In this document: in pieces, positions 1 through 10,157 of the stretch
How the letters are laid out: each line of letters opens with the position of its first letter
How positions within the stretch are numbered: the stretch's first letter is position 1
NCBI GenBank assembly: GCA_963989245.1
Contig: OZ022355.1
Span: 21,897,329 to 21,961,328 of the forward strand
From: Nansenia antarctica
Lineage: Eukaryota > Chordata > Actinopteri > Argentiniformes > Microstomatidae
Direction of reading: 5' to 3'
Length of the DNA stretch: 64,000 nucleotides
Position numbers and translations under genes: made by a program
Notes under the pieces: generated by a model
Seen by the model: only the letters and a program-made list of their open reading frames with translations
Told to the model about the DNA's origin: nothing
The model's database searches: none

Positions 1-417
1 GACGTGTAGCTCGCAGGGGTGCGCCTGCTATGTGCGCCTGACGGGGCTTCTCTCTGCATTATTCCATTTTGAATTGCACTTGCATTAATTAGTTAGGCCA
101 CATTTAGGGTTAGGGTTAAGGTTAGGGTTAGGGTTAGGGTTAAGGTTAGGGTTAGGGTTAGGGTTAAGGTTAGGGTTAGGGTTAGGGTTAGGGTTAAGGT
201 TAGGGTTAGGGTTAGGGTTAGGGTTAAGGTTAGGGTTAAGGTTAAGGTTAGGGTTAAGGTTAGGGTTAGGGTAACCCTAACCCTCTCCGTTGGTTGTATC
301 TCAAAATGTGGCCTAACTAATTAATGCAAATGCAATTCAAAATGGAATAATCCCGAGAGAAGCCCCGACAGGCGCACATAACAGGCGCACCCCTGCGCTT
401 TCAAACGAGCTCACGTC
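1..417. mobile_element. Palindromic (foldback) MITE with telomere-like repeats inside
   Basis: Two long inverted arms (about 12-103 and the reverse complement of about 300-405) match over roughly 90 bp with few mismatches, and the outermost gacgtg/cacgtc ends also pair. Between them lies a run of TTAGGG and TTAAGG hexamers (about 105-272) that flips at 272/273 into AACCCTAACCCT, giving a head-to-head telomere-type junction. The long arms and lack of coding sequence indicate a non-autonomous DNA transposon; the superfamily is not clear. The window starts at or inside the left end, so a target duplication cannot be checked. Confidence 0.75.
105..284. repeat. Interstitial telomere-like array (TTAGGG/TTAAGG)n
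   Basis: About 28 hexamers, mostly TTAGGG with regularly interspersed TTAAGG variants on the + strand, ending in two inverted CCCTAA units. It is enclosed by the arms of the palindromic element, so it is internal to a transposon rather than a chromosome end. Confidence 0.85.
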
Positions 418-462
418 GGAATTCGACGTTTGGATGCGATGGAAAACGTCGAATTCTGACGT
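413..462. repeat. Short hairpin (inverted repeat)
   Basis: The arms GAATTCGACGTTT (419-431) and AAACGTCGAATTC (444-456) are perfect inverted copies with a 12-base loop; an outer ACGTC/GACGT pair extends the stem with one mismatch. It abuts the right end of the telomere-repeat element and may be a second tiny palindromic insertion. Confidence 0.6.
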
Positions 463-482
463 CTGCCGTGTGAGACCAGGCT

Positions 483-640
483 TAAGGTGCATACCACTGC
501 CGTTGTGTCCTTGAGCAAGGCACTTAACCCCCCTAATTGCTCCAGGGGTGCTGACTATGGCTGACCCTGTGCCTAGAGCAAAGAAATACATTTTGTTGTA
601 CTCTGTGCAATGATAAAAAGGTTGAATCATCATCATCTAC
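483..640 (+). mobile_element. V-SINE-like SINE fragment
   Basis: It contains the block 'ccttgagcaaggcacttaac' followed by an 'attgctccagg' core and 'gctgaccctgtgcc', which recurs at 45.4 and 60.4 kb in this window. This resembles the conserved central domain of vertebrate V-SINEs. The tRNA-like head is missing here. Confidence 0.65.
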
Positions 641-669
641 ACTTCAACGGGCCGATCAAAAAAGAAAGA

Positions 670-735
670 AAGCTGGCGTCTAATGATCGCAAGGTCGGCA
701 GACCAGTGGTTCGAACCCCGTTTTTTTTTTTTTTA
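670..735 (+). mobile_element. SINE head fragment followed by poly-T
   Basis: It shows the 'ggcgtctaatgatcgcaagg' and 'ggttcgaaccccg' (B-box-like) pieces of the tRNA-derived SINE family seen complete at 17.07 and 33.09 kb, then 15 T. The 3' body is absent. Confidence 0.55.
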
Positions 736-1376
736 AGATTTCTTTTGCAAATTGTATTTTATGTTTTCTAAATCAGCCAGGCCTATACATATACATGTGC
801 AAAATGAATAAGTATTAATAAAAAATTAAAAATAATATAAATAAAAAAGGCTTTGCTACATCAAATAGGTTTAACAACAGGCCATGGACTATGGCGGTAG
901 ATTGTTTCAATAAAGTAGTTGAACTCTAGCTCAATACATGCATTGTTTTAGGTAATAACTTTGCTTAATGTAAAGGTCAGTAACCCAAAGTGCAATATAG
1001 GCTACAGACAAGACACTAATGTTTTTATATAACAGATATGCTCCAAAACAATGCAATGTGTCCTCTCACTCCATACAATAGGCTAGGCGACAGTCAGTGC
1101 CTCACTCTAACTCACGGGTAGCTTGGTAGGCTACAACTAGCTAGCCTTTAGCGTATCACCTCTGCTCTACCACTGACGTTAGCCAGCTAGCTAAATACAC
1201 TTGTCATGCAATATTGAATTCATGAATGCGAGCAAACACTCACTGGCTATCGCATTACATTACAGTCATTTAGCTGACGCTTCGCCAGAACTCACACTAA
1301 CGCATTTGCATGGAGAGCAGGAGACCATGGAAGGGTTGAGCCCAGCAGGACTTATAATAAAACAATAGGAAGTTAG
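736..1376. other. No gene seen; AT-rich unique-looking DNA
   Basis: No open frame, exon-like signal or RNA gene is visible. The only repeat noticed is a short SINE-tail scrap near 1258-1290 ('cagtcatttagctgacgctt'). Confidence 0.5.
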
Positions 1377-1377
1377 C

Positions 1378-1530
1378 TGTAACCCTCCTCTATAGAAACA
1401 TAGTTAGTGTAACCCTCCTCTATAGAAACATAGTTAGTGTAACCCTCCTCTATAGAAACATAGTTAGTGTAACCCTCCTCTATAGAAACATAGTGAGTGT
1501 AACCCTCCTCTATAGAAACATAGTTAGTGC
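1378..1530. repeat. Minisatellite, 30-bp unit x5
   Basis: Five near-identical 30-bp units beginning at 1381, 1411, 1441, 1471 and 1501 ('aaccctcctctatagaaaca' plus 10 bases). Only one or two substitutions separate the units, so the expansion is recent. Confidence 0.9.
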
Positions 1531-1789
1531 TCTGGTTCTCAGCACAGCTACGCAGACTACAGCTGGACGAGCAGCATAGTGACAGTCAGCTAGCGGCAGC
1601 AGCGAGCTAACCCTGCTAGCTAACTCACTAGCATGTCCTGACAGCAGACAGTCATAGGACAGTCATAGGTTCTGCCCTTTCCGGCCATAGGTAGTGCTAT
1701 GATTCGCTATGATTCGCGATGCCTACACCGGCCGCAAGACAGCGTGGCGTGCGTCAACAGGAAGTAGGTTTGTTATGGAAACAAAACCC

Positions 1790-1886
1790 GAAAAAAAAAA
1801 AAAAAACGAATCGATAATGGCATTCGTCGCCAACGAATTTCGTTATCGATTATTATCGATTTAATCGATTCGTTGTTGCAGCCCTA
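1790..1886 (-). mobile_element. Terminal fragment of a hAT-like DNA transposon
   Basis: The segment ends in GTTGTTGCAGCCCTA. Read on the - strand this is TAGGGCTGCAACAAC followed by dense ATCGATT motifs, a typical outer end of vertebrate hAT elements. The opposite end and an 8-bp target duplication were not found, so this is a remnant. Confidence 0.5.
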
Positions 1887-2162
1887 ATTCAGACAACATA
1901 AGTGGAGACAAGGCGTCAGTTAAAGACGGCACATAATGAGTTTAATCCAGTCGGGTTTGTATTGATGCTCAGTCTTACCAGGCCCTCCCCCCCATCCCCC
2001 TCCCCCCATGGCAGACAATGTGTATCTGTCTCTTTGGGGGGGCTTTCCTCTCCAACTCAGTGCAACTTAGAGTCTTCAGACCCTGGTGAAACAGATCTGG
2101 CAGCTTGGCCTCTAGTGTGTGTTTGCTGGATCTCCTGAATTCTAAACTGTTGTTGTGGTTGG
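1887..2162. repeat. Dispersed duplicated segment, copy A
   Basis: It is nearly identical to 33504-33768 in the same orientation, differing by small indels in C runs and a handful of substitutions. The left edge abuts a hAT end and the right edge abuts a SINE tail, whereas copy B has neither. No known transposon end is visible. Confidence 0.85.
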
Positions 2163-2228
2163 GTGAATGAGAGGCCATTGTAAAGTGCTTTGGAATAAGG
2201 CGCTATATAAGTCACTCCATTTACTTGT
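2160..2228 (+). mobile_element. SINE 3' tail fragment
   Basis: 'gaatgagaggccattgtaaa' followed by the gcgctttgg/ggcgctatataa-type tail matches the 3' ends of the full SINEs at 17.3 and 33.3 kb. The head and body are missing. Confidence 0.7.
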
Positions 2229-2344
2229 GCTAAAACCTGCCGTAATACTACTATACAATAAACACTGTGCTGTACACTACACTATGCTATAAATATCCTA
2301 ACTTTTTCCTATATCTGAACCTTATGTAAACATGGGTTGTCATA

Positions 2345-3211
2345 TTGCACATAATATTTGTTGCCCATTCATTTAAAGTGTCATCAGCATGTAATTGCAA
2401 TGTGTTCCTGTTCGCGGATGACTCGGCTCTGCTGGTCTCTGACAGGGACATATTGCAGGTGGAAAAAGCGCTAAGCACTGAACTGAGTAGAATCTGCATC
2501 TGGCTAGCTGACAATAAACTATCAATACACCTAGGTAAAACTGAAACCATCCTATACGGATCCCCATCTAAACTCAGAAAGGCTGAACATTTTAAAATAA
2601 AAGTGGGTAACATTAATATCACAAGAAAAGAGGATATTACATACCTGGGCTCCATCTTAGAGGCAAATCTTTCCGGAGATAAAATGGCAGCAAAAGTAAT
2701 CAAAAAAGTGAACCATAAAACTAGATTCTTGTACAGGATATCCTCACTTGTCAGTAAAAACACACTGAGGACCCTATCAGGAGCTCTCATTCAATGTCAC
2801 TTCGACTATGCCGTAACATCATGGTACTATAGAACCACAAAGGCCCATAAAACAAGACTCCAGACAGCCCAAAATAAACTGGTTAGGCTTCTGCTAGGCC
2901 TCAACCCTAGGACACATCTAACCGCTGCTCATTTTTTGAGCCTTGATTGGCTACGAGTAGTTGACAGAGTGCAGCAGCTTGCACTGGGCCTGGTCTTCAA
3001 GATACGCTACACCACAAAGACACCCAAGTACCTGTCAACATACTTCCAAAAAGTGAACAACGTCCAGGGTTTAAACTCGTTTGCAAACTATGCAGTAAAG
3101 ATGTGGAACGCCCTTCCTATAATCTTAAAGGAGTGCAAAACACTGCCCACCTTCAAAACCACTCTCAAAAAACATTTACAGGAGGCTGCAATCCGTAACT
3201 GGACCCTCTAA
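2345..3211 (+). pseudogene. LINE ORF2 C-terminal fragment (reverse transcriptase end)
   Basis: An 867-bp open frame without stops. Near residue 25 it has FADDSALL, the RT catalytic YxDD-type motif, followed by DNKLSIHLGKTE (thumb-proximal region), YLGSIL, and a C-terminal 'MWNALP...FKTTLKKHL' block typical of CR1/L2/jockey-group LINEs. The endonuclease domain and most of RT are missing, so it cannot work alone. The first ~12 residues before SSACNC may be flanking DNA read in frame. The intact frame suggests a fairly recent insertion. Confidence 0.8.
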
Positions 3212-3598
3212 AACAAAAATCAGATTAAAAGACCCGAACTACCCACTGTACATACTTTGTGTTTTGTCCCCCGCCCCCACCTGTGGTGTATGTCCCCATC
3301 TGTCCTACCCGCTGTACATACCTTATGTTTTGTTGTATTGTTCTTCCCATGATGGATGTACGTTTATCTTGTAGATAGTAATAGTTATTTGTCTGTATTA
3401 GCATGTAGATAGTACTAGTTCTTTTCTTATGTCTGTCTTACATGTAACGATGAATTGAAAATCAAGGACCCCAATTGAAATAAGCCAGTGGCTTTCTTGG
3501 GTTTTTATCCTTTTAGTTTGACCTTGTATGTAATATGTACTTTCAGGTACCTACTTCTGCAAACCTTCTAATAAAGTTTTCAATCAATCAATCAATCG
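2375..3598 (+). mobile_element. 5'-truncated non-LTR retrotransposon (LINE)
   Basis: The 3' part of a LINE: the end of the reverse-transcriptase domain, then a 3' UTR with AATAAAG near 3570, ending in a short (TCAA)n tail at about 3581-3597. A microsatellite-like tail instead of poly-A is typical of CR1/L2-group elements. The 5' junction is estimated from where RT similarity begins. Confidence 0.75.
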
Positions 3599-3639
3599 CA
3601 GTAGCAGATTTTAGAATGTTCACAGTTGTATTTCAATTG

Positions 3640-3890
3640 CACTTATGTTTACAGGAAATGTTAGAATAGGTATAGCATAGCATAGAGTACAGCACAGTGT
3701 TTTATTTGTACAGTATAGTATAGTGGATAGTGTACATAGCCTTTATTTATGTAAACCAGCTCCTTTCCCTTCTTGTTTTTTTTTCTTTTTCTCTTTCCTA
3801 GCACCAGGGGAGCCACCCCTCCCAAATTTCGTTGTTTGGTACCTGTACTATATCAATGACAATAAAGACCATTCATTCATAATGAATTTG
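3640..3890 (+). mobile_element. LINE 3' UTR fragment
   Basis: A 'cccaaatttcgttgtttggt' block, then 'caatgacaataaa' and a short (ATTC)n tail. This is a LINE 3' terminus; a related short tail ('caatgacaataaagttgaat') occurs near 35766. No coding part is left. Confidence 0.5.
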
Positions 3891-4539
3891 CTACGGATAT
3901 AATTGTACTCTAGAGAATAACAAACATAAAAAACACTATGAATACTTCATTAAAATCACACTCAAGTACAATTAAAATGACAGACTTTCATAAATACTGA
4001 GAAAAGTTTAAATCCTTGAAACATCAACTCTTGACCTGACATTCGTCTCAGGCGAGAGACGCGAGGGAACGCGGGCGCACACTGGCTGCCGCTCCTCTCC
4101 TCTCTGACCAATATAACCATTTAATCTAGCGTTATTACTTGTGCCTTTTACGTGGCTTTTATTATCTTATGCAGTTCTGCGTGTTCTGAATTTGAAATAC
4201 GAGTTGGACTACGAGTCGGAATCCAAGTTGGATTACGACGGATTTACCTACCTGCTGCCTTCTCCTCTCACACCGGCAGTCAATTAGCAGGTCAATCTCC
4301 CGCTTTCAGCGGGCCGTTACTCGGCCACTACCCGGACACCCTATCCCCTGTCCAGCGCAGCCCCTCGGAGGTATACTCCGGGACAGCCTCTCAGCTGTTC
4401 CTGGTGCGGTTAGGCCTCGTTGCCTGGGACCGCTGCCTCCACAGCTGGCTGCACAGTTGTCAGCTAGCCAGCCAACCTGCGACTGGTGAGTCCTCGGCTT
4501 AACGGCTAGCGGCTAGCACCTGACATTCACTCTCCCGGC

Positions 4540-5991
4540 ATGATGCTGAAGTATTCCATCACGCAACTGCTGAATCTCAACAACTGCACCACTCCAACGT
4601 GCATTCCAGCCATCCAAAAACTTGGACTTCTACGCCGACCCTGCTACATTCACAGAAGCTCACGCCGAAAGTTTGTCTATTACCAGCCTGGCAGCTTCAT
4701 CACATCCATCTGGTCAACGGAGCGCACTGTGGCACGTCTGCCGCGTCATCGGAACACCGTCGCACCTGAAACTAGTAGCACACCGCTACACACCAAACAG
4801 GACAGAAAACATGGAGTGGATTTCGGTCTGCTTCGGCCTCTACAGAGATTCATCAACTCATCCAATGTTAAAATTGAACTCTTTAATGCACATTCTATCA
4901 ACAATAAATCCTCCTTCATACAAGACCACATCATGGAAAAAGGACTAGACATCATGTGCCTTACTAAAACTTGGCACCAGCCTGAGGTTTATTCCGCTCT
5001 AAATGAAGCCTGTCCTCCTGGTTACAGCTATTTGGAGAAAGCTCGCAGTACTGGTCGCGGTGGTGGCCTAGCTGTTATACACCGACAGGAACTAGAGCTG
5101 TCCCCCATCCCTCTGCCCACACAGTCCTCATTCGAGTGCCTTGCATTTAAATGTAAGCCCCCTTTCCCCATGTCCATAGAGGATCTCATCTACCGGCCCC
5201 CCAAAGCTAACTCAGCATTCATCTCAGAGATGCACGACCTTCTCTCTACACTTTGCTCAACCTCTGCAAACATCATAATCATTGGAGATATGAACATTCA
5301 TGTTGACACCCCCTTCTGTCACCCTGCAGCTGAGTTCCTTCAACCTTTGGATTGCCTCAACCTCCGACAGCATGTTGATGTCCCCACACACTCTAGGGGA
5401 CACACACTCGACCTGGTCATCACAAACTCCGCCCCCATTACCAACCTACAGGTCTACGATCTGGGTGTGTCTGACCACAAGACCATCTCAATAGAACTGC
5501 TGTTCCCCTCCCCCCACACCAAGCCCAAGCGGCAAATCCACTTCAGGAACCTGAAAAACATCAATCCAGACGCCCTGACCCTGGACCTCCAACATCTCTC
5601 CTCTGGCTCTGTTAATCTCTCTTCAGTCACTGAGTCAGTGGACTTCTACAACCAGTCCCTGTGCAGTCTCCTGGACCACCACGCCCCTCTTAAATCCCAA
5701 ACAGTCTCCTTCTCGCACTCAGCCCCCTGGTACACCTGCGAGCTGCGGAAGACGAAGACGGTTGGGCGTGTCCTTGAGCGGCGTCTCAAGGCCTCGGGAC
5801 TGACTGTTCATAAACAGGCCTACAGAGAACATCAAAAGGCCTACGCTAAATCCCTCAGAGATGCTCGCTCACAGTTCTACTCTAACATCATCAACAATAG
5901 CCCTGGCAACTCTAAGCAACTCTTCACCACCATGAATCACCTTCTCAAGTCACAAACTCTCTCGCACTCAGAGGAGAGGTGCAACAACTAA
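4540..5991 (+). pseudogene. LINE ORF2 part 1: endonuclease domain
   Basis: The 483-residue frame holds an APE-type endonuclease: NAHS near residue 116, GDMN near 249-252, HTLDLVIT near 288 and SDH at 311-313. The family's conserved ETW motif, whose Glu is catalytic, reads KTW here (Lys 143), so the enzyme would probably be dead even if the frame were whole. The C-terminal third is the linker before RT. The first ~100 residues look like upstream leader and may not be coding. The frame ends by frameshift around 5985. Confidence 0.75.
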
Positions 5992-6850
5992 ATCACTTTT
6001 TTCAGGAAAAAAGACCCATCCGCTCTCTCCTCTCCAGCTCCGTCGTCCTACATGTCCCGACTGCCGACCCACAGCCTGGGATTGCCCAACCTCTCTCCTG
6101 TTTTTTGGTCATCACACAGCGAGAGGTTGAGGACATCATTAGGACGATGACGCCTTCCACCTGCGCCCTGGAGCCCTTCCCCACAGCCCTGGTGAAGTCC
6201 AATCTCTCCGCCATAAGTCCTCTCATCACCAAGATCATCAACCACTCCCTCCAGACCGGCCATGTCCCATCAGCACTGAAAACTGCTGTCAGACCACTTC
6301 TCAAAAAACCCACCTTAGACCCTATAAGTCCTCGCCAACCACAGGCCCATCTCCAACCTTCCTTTCATATCCAAGGTACTGGAGAAAGTAGTTGCTGTTA
6401 AACTCAAGGATCACTGAAATCAGAACAACCTCTTTGAGTTTTTTCAGTCCGGCTTCCGCCCTGGCCACAGCACGGAAACGGCTCTGGTCAGGGTCACCAA
6501 CGACCTCCTGATGACAGCAGATACTGGCTCCCCATCCCTCCTCATTCTCCTGGATCTAACAGCAGCTTTTGACACCGTAGACCACAACATCCTCCTTCAC
6601 CGTCTGCACTCCACCATTGGTCTCTCTGACACTGTCCACAACTGGTTCACCTCATACCTCACTGGCAGAACTGAGCACGTCACCCTGGGAAAGGCAAAAT
6701 CCCACACCCACAACGTCACCTGCGGTGTCCCCCAAGGCTCGGTGCTGAGCCCCACCTTGTTCACGTTATACATGCTCCCCCTTGGCTGTGTCATCCGCAG
6801 GCATGGAATGTCATGATTCCATTGCTATGCGGATGACACACAGCTCTCTC
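5979..6850 (+). pseudogene. LINE ORF2 part 2: reverse-transcriptase domain in broken frames
   Basis: RT blocks occur in order across three frames: a TPSTCALEPFPTALVK-type finger region (about 6150-6200), FQSGFRPGHSTETAL (about 6440-6485), AFDTVDHNILLHRL (motif A with catalytic Asp, about 6565), GVPQGSVLSP (motif B, about 6725) and YADDTQ (motif C, about 6825). Shifts near 5990, a TGA near 6414 and a shift near 6805 break it. This is the same ORF2 as the endonuclease part just upstream. Confidence 0.8.
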
Positions 6851-6989
6851 AGAGTCAACCCCACCTCCTCTGCACCCCTGCCACTATCCACACTAACCAC
6901 CTGCCTGGAGGAGAGAGGCGTGGATGAAGCTCAACTTTTTACAACTAAACAGCTCCAAAACTGAAGCCATCCTAGTCGGCACACCACAC

Positions 6990-8139
6990 CAGGGGCCTCA
7001 TTTATAAAAAAAGTACTTGAACGTCATCTCTGACTTTCACGTAAGCACATTTTTCTAAATGGACGTAAGCGTTATTTATAAAACGGGCTGCGCTTGTTTA
7101 AATTTGCGTACGTGCTTCCTTCTATAAATACCAACGCAGGTAAAATGAAGTGAATGAGGTTTGTATTAACGCCCTGTGATAACGGCTCAATTATAGCAGC
7201 TGAATTAAGCCAAGTGCTATAATATAGGGTAGGCGTTCGTCTGGAAGCGGGAGAGGGCAGAGAAGGGTGGCTTCTCGGTAAGTTGCATTTGTAACGTTTG
7301 ATCATGACAACTAACCAGGTAAATGCTTATACTCAGTACTCAAGTTGTAAAAGAAAATCAGGGGAGGTGGTGGATTTTTCATTTTATCATATGAGAACAA
7401 TTTTAGCATCCCCACAGCGTCAGTGACTTCAGTGACTTTGTCAAAAATGTCATTGCATGTGCGCGTGCCCCCTCGCACCTTGAAATAGCAGTAATACCAC
7501 GTTCATTGATAAAATGACATAATGGATGGAAAGGGGGGATGGCAGTTTTAGAAGGGGGATGATTTTGACTGTTGTTATTTCAGGGGGGATGCCATCCCAC
7601 CCCTCATCCCCCCTCAACTCGAGTGCTGCTTATATTGTAATAATATAATGGTCTTATTCTTATCAGGTGACATTGAAAACATGACTCCCTTTGCGAACTC
7701 CCAGACACCGGAGAAAATCCAGTATAATGTAGCGCGTGGCCGGGCAAGGTCTGTTGTGGAACGCACTAGGCATGTTGAAGGGGAGAGACAGCTCCGGAGG
7801 GATATAAAGAAAGACTGAAATATAATCATAAACATCAGTTCCCTTTAAATCTTGAATTAAACACATTTTCTTGGCTGATAACAACATCGTTAATTTTATT
7901 ACGAGCCACTTGCATGAATTACAGTAGGCAGTGCAGCTCACATGCCTGTAATAACTCAGCATAACCAGTAGGTAATGTGCGTACACAAGGTCAATACTTG
8001 ACGTAGAGCTACGATCGTTTCCACGGTCAAATTGACTCACGTTGAAATTTTATAAATCACTACGTTGATGTGGTTTTCTACGTACGACACGGGTAAGATA
8101 AACATTTGATCTAAGTGCTTTCTATAAATGAGGCCCCAG
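6990..8139. mobile_element. PIF/Harbinger DNA transposon inserted in the LINE
   Basis: Terminal inverted repeats start GGGCCTCATTTATA at 6993 and end with the inverse at 8136, with imperfect pairing for about 25 bp. They are flanked by a 3-bp CAG duplication (6990-6992, 8137-8139). Removing the element rejoins the LINE reading frame in phase. The restored site contains CACCAGGTC, which fits the CACCWGGTC core of the target I recall for zebrafish Harbinger3. A transposase remnant at 7681-7818 supports the superfamily call. At 1,144 bp it is an internally deleted copy. Confidence 0.85.
7681..7818 (+). pseudogene. Harbinger transposase C-terminal remnant
   Basis: A 45-codon frame reads TPFANSQTPEKIQYNVARGR then RSVVERT. 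This matches the end of the DDE_Tnp_4 (HARBI1-like) domain, where the Glu of VVERT is the third catalytic acid. Directly after it the expected GMLKGR continues in the next frame, so a small deletion has shifted the frame. The rest of the domain (both catalytic Asp) is absent. It is not a host gene. Confidence 0.7.
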
Positions 8140-8842
8140 GTCCGTTCATCCAGCATCACCTTCTCTGGCCAGAACATTCCCCTCTCCACATCTGTCACCA
8201 ACCTGGGCGTCAAAATGGACCCTCACCTCACCTACGAGACCCACATCAAACACATATCCAAGACAGCTTTCTTTCACCTAAGGAACATCGCCAAACTCCG
8301 TCCCGCACTCACTCTGGCAGATGCAGAGAAGCTCATCCACGCCTTTGTCTCCTCCAGACTGGACTACTGTAATGCACTCCTCATCAGGATTCCTAGCAGC
8401 TGCCTCCAGAAACTTCAATACATCCAGAACAGCGCTGCTAGGATCCTGATGAGGGTGCGCAAATATGATCACATCCCCCCCATCCTCAAATCACTTCACC
8501 GGCTCCCCGTCTCCCTCAGAATCGAATTCAAGGTCTCCCTCCTCACCCACCAGTGCATCCATGGAACTGCCCCCCCCCTACCTCAAGGAACTCCTCCCTA
8601 CCCCTCAGACCTCCTCACGCACCCTCCGTTCTACTGCCACCAACCTCCTCAAGATCCCCAGGACCAAGCTCCGCACCATGGGAGATCGGGCCTTCTGCTC
8701 GGCTGCTCCCAGGCTGTGGAATGCTCTCCCTGACCACCTAAGGGCACCACAGTCTGTGGATGCCTTTAAACGAGGCCTTAAAACCCACCTTTTAATTGAA
8801 AATGTTTATTGTTTTATCTTGTTTTTAATTGTAGCACTTTGA
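8137..8842 (+). pseudogene. LINE ORF2 part 3: C-terminal region
   Basis: Continues the LINE after the Harbinger insertion: an NLGVKMDPHLTYETHIK block, SSRLDYCNALL, LQYIQNSAARIL and HRLPVSLRIEFK run in one frame to about 8565. A C-run frameshift follows, then APRLWNALPDHLR and FKRGLKTHLL finish the protein in another frame up to 8842. These blocks are standard for L2-type LINE C-termini. Confidence 0.8.
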
Positions 8843-8876
8843 GATTTCTTATGTAAAGTGCTTTTATAAATAAAAT

Positions 8877-8900
8877 GTATTATTATTATTATTATTATTA
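8877..8900 (+). repeat. (ATT)n tail of the LINE
   Basis: About eight ATT units directly after the AATAAA-containing 3' UTR. It marks the LINE 3' end. Confidence 0.8.
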
Positions 8901-9150
8901 ACTCAATTACAGTAATGTGAGTAGTTGGAATGTGTTACTTTCCACCTCTGGTTTGAACAATGATCATAATAATGATCGTAATAATGATTATAACGATCAT
9001 GATAATATGTCACATCAATGATGTGAGTGATCATGCCTTTGATCTTGGCGATTTGAAAGTCCAGTCGCATCTGTCATCGCTCTCCTCTAATGAGCCGTTT
9101 TAATGAGCTAGATATTCTTCTTCTGGAAAACATAAACAGCCATGAAAAAC
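8901..9150. other. No gene seen
   Basis: AT-rich DNA with repeated 'atgatcataataatgat'-like stretches (8950-9010). No further signal. Confidence 0.4.
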
Positions 9151-9181
9151 AATCACACACACACACACACACACACACAAC
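9151..9181. repeat. (CA)n microsatellite
   Basis: About 14 CA units. Confidence 0.9.
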
Positions 9182-9442
9182 AACGTTAGTTAAGTAATGA
9201 CAAGAAAGAACCGGAATATGTTTTCTACACATTTCAATTCCCCCCGCTAGTAGTCTGCTTTCCACTGTTCTCCCATGTGAAGAGGTTGAATCTAATCTAA
9301 TGTGACTTCTATGACGTATGGTTGATTCATTGATAGAGGGAATACCCCTGCATGCATTTTACATGAGGCTAAGTGTGTAAGTCACACCCTTAAATCATAT
9401 GTTTATATTCCTCGTTGACTTGGCCCTGACTAAGACAATACA

Positions 9443-9489
9443 ATGTGTGTGTGTGTGTGTGCGTGTGCGTGTGCGTGTGCGTGTGTGTC
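9443..9489. repeat. (GT)n/(GTGTGC)n microsatellite
   Basis: A GT run that passes into GTGTGC units. Confidence 0.9.
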
Positions 9490-10156
9490 ATGCATTATGT
9501 ATACAGAGAATGGGTATTGCAACATTGTTTTACACATGCTTATTTTAATCCAATACTTTGCAGTCTGGTGTGATGCAATATGTCATCTTGAGCTATGGAC
9601 TGTATCATGGACGATTTAATAAGGTCCATACAAGCCTGTCATGAGCTGTTATGAAGCTTATTGAAATCCTTACAATTCTCCATACAACCTCCGTCTAATG
9701 CATTTTGAATGCTTTAAATGCATTATAAATGCTATTTCAGGGAGCTTTTGCAGCAAGTACTCAGGTGCACTATCCTATGGCATTGATAGACAGCGTTATC
9801 TTACACTATACACAGATGGCTCACAGAGTGTGTTCCTGGTTTATTCACGCCCGCCCGTGAAGTACACTGTGGGTGTCAAGATAACCTGAACATTATCTTA
9901 CAACACATACACGGTGGAACACCGACTGCATATGCTCTCTCCATCAGATTGTCAGTCTCCATGAGAGAAGTAGAGTCATGAATTGATCATGAAAAGTCTT
10001 CTTTGCACATGTCAAGACAAGCTTGATTTATATTTCATTGACATTGTCATTTTGAATCTGTACTGTTGACTGAACAGAAGACGCAAGGCATTAACCTTGG
10101 GAATGAACATAGCGCATCTAGGCCCTCTGAGGTATTCCTTGTGGTTGATTTCATGT
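9490..10156. other. No gene seen
   Basis: Unique-looking AT-rich DNA. The 63-codon open frame inside it (9698-9889) shows no recognisable motif and no splice context. Confidence 0.4.
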
Positions 10157-10157
10157 T

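Larger units (their letters stand above)
4040..8900 (+). mobile_element. L2-type LINE, nearly full length but broken, split by a Harbinger element
   Basis: A GC-rich 5' leader, an apurinic-endonuclease domain, a reverse-transcriptase domain and a 3' UTR ending in 'gtgcttttataaataaaatg' plus (ATT)n. Without the 1.14-kb insertion at 6993-8136 the element is about 3.7 kb. The exact 5' start is a guess from the change in composition near 4040. Several frameshifts and stops make it inactive. The opening leader holds an open frame (4152-4502) with no family I recognise. Confidence 0.75.

Noticed and set aside
105..284. Chromosome end or fusion point
   Set aside because: The telomere-like repeats are enclosed by transposon-type inverted arms only about 100 bp away and followed by ordinary genomic DNA.
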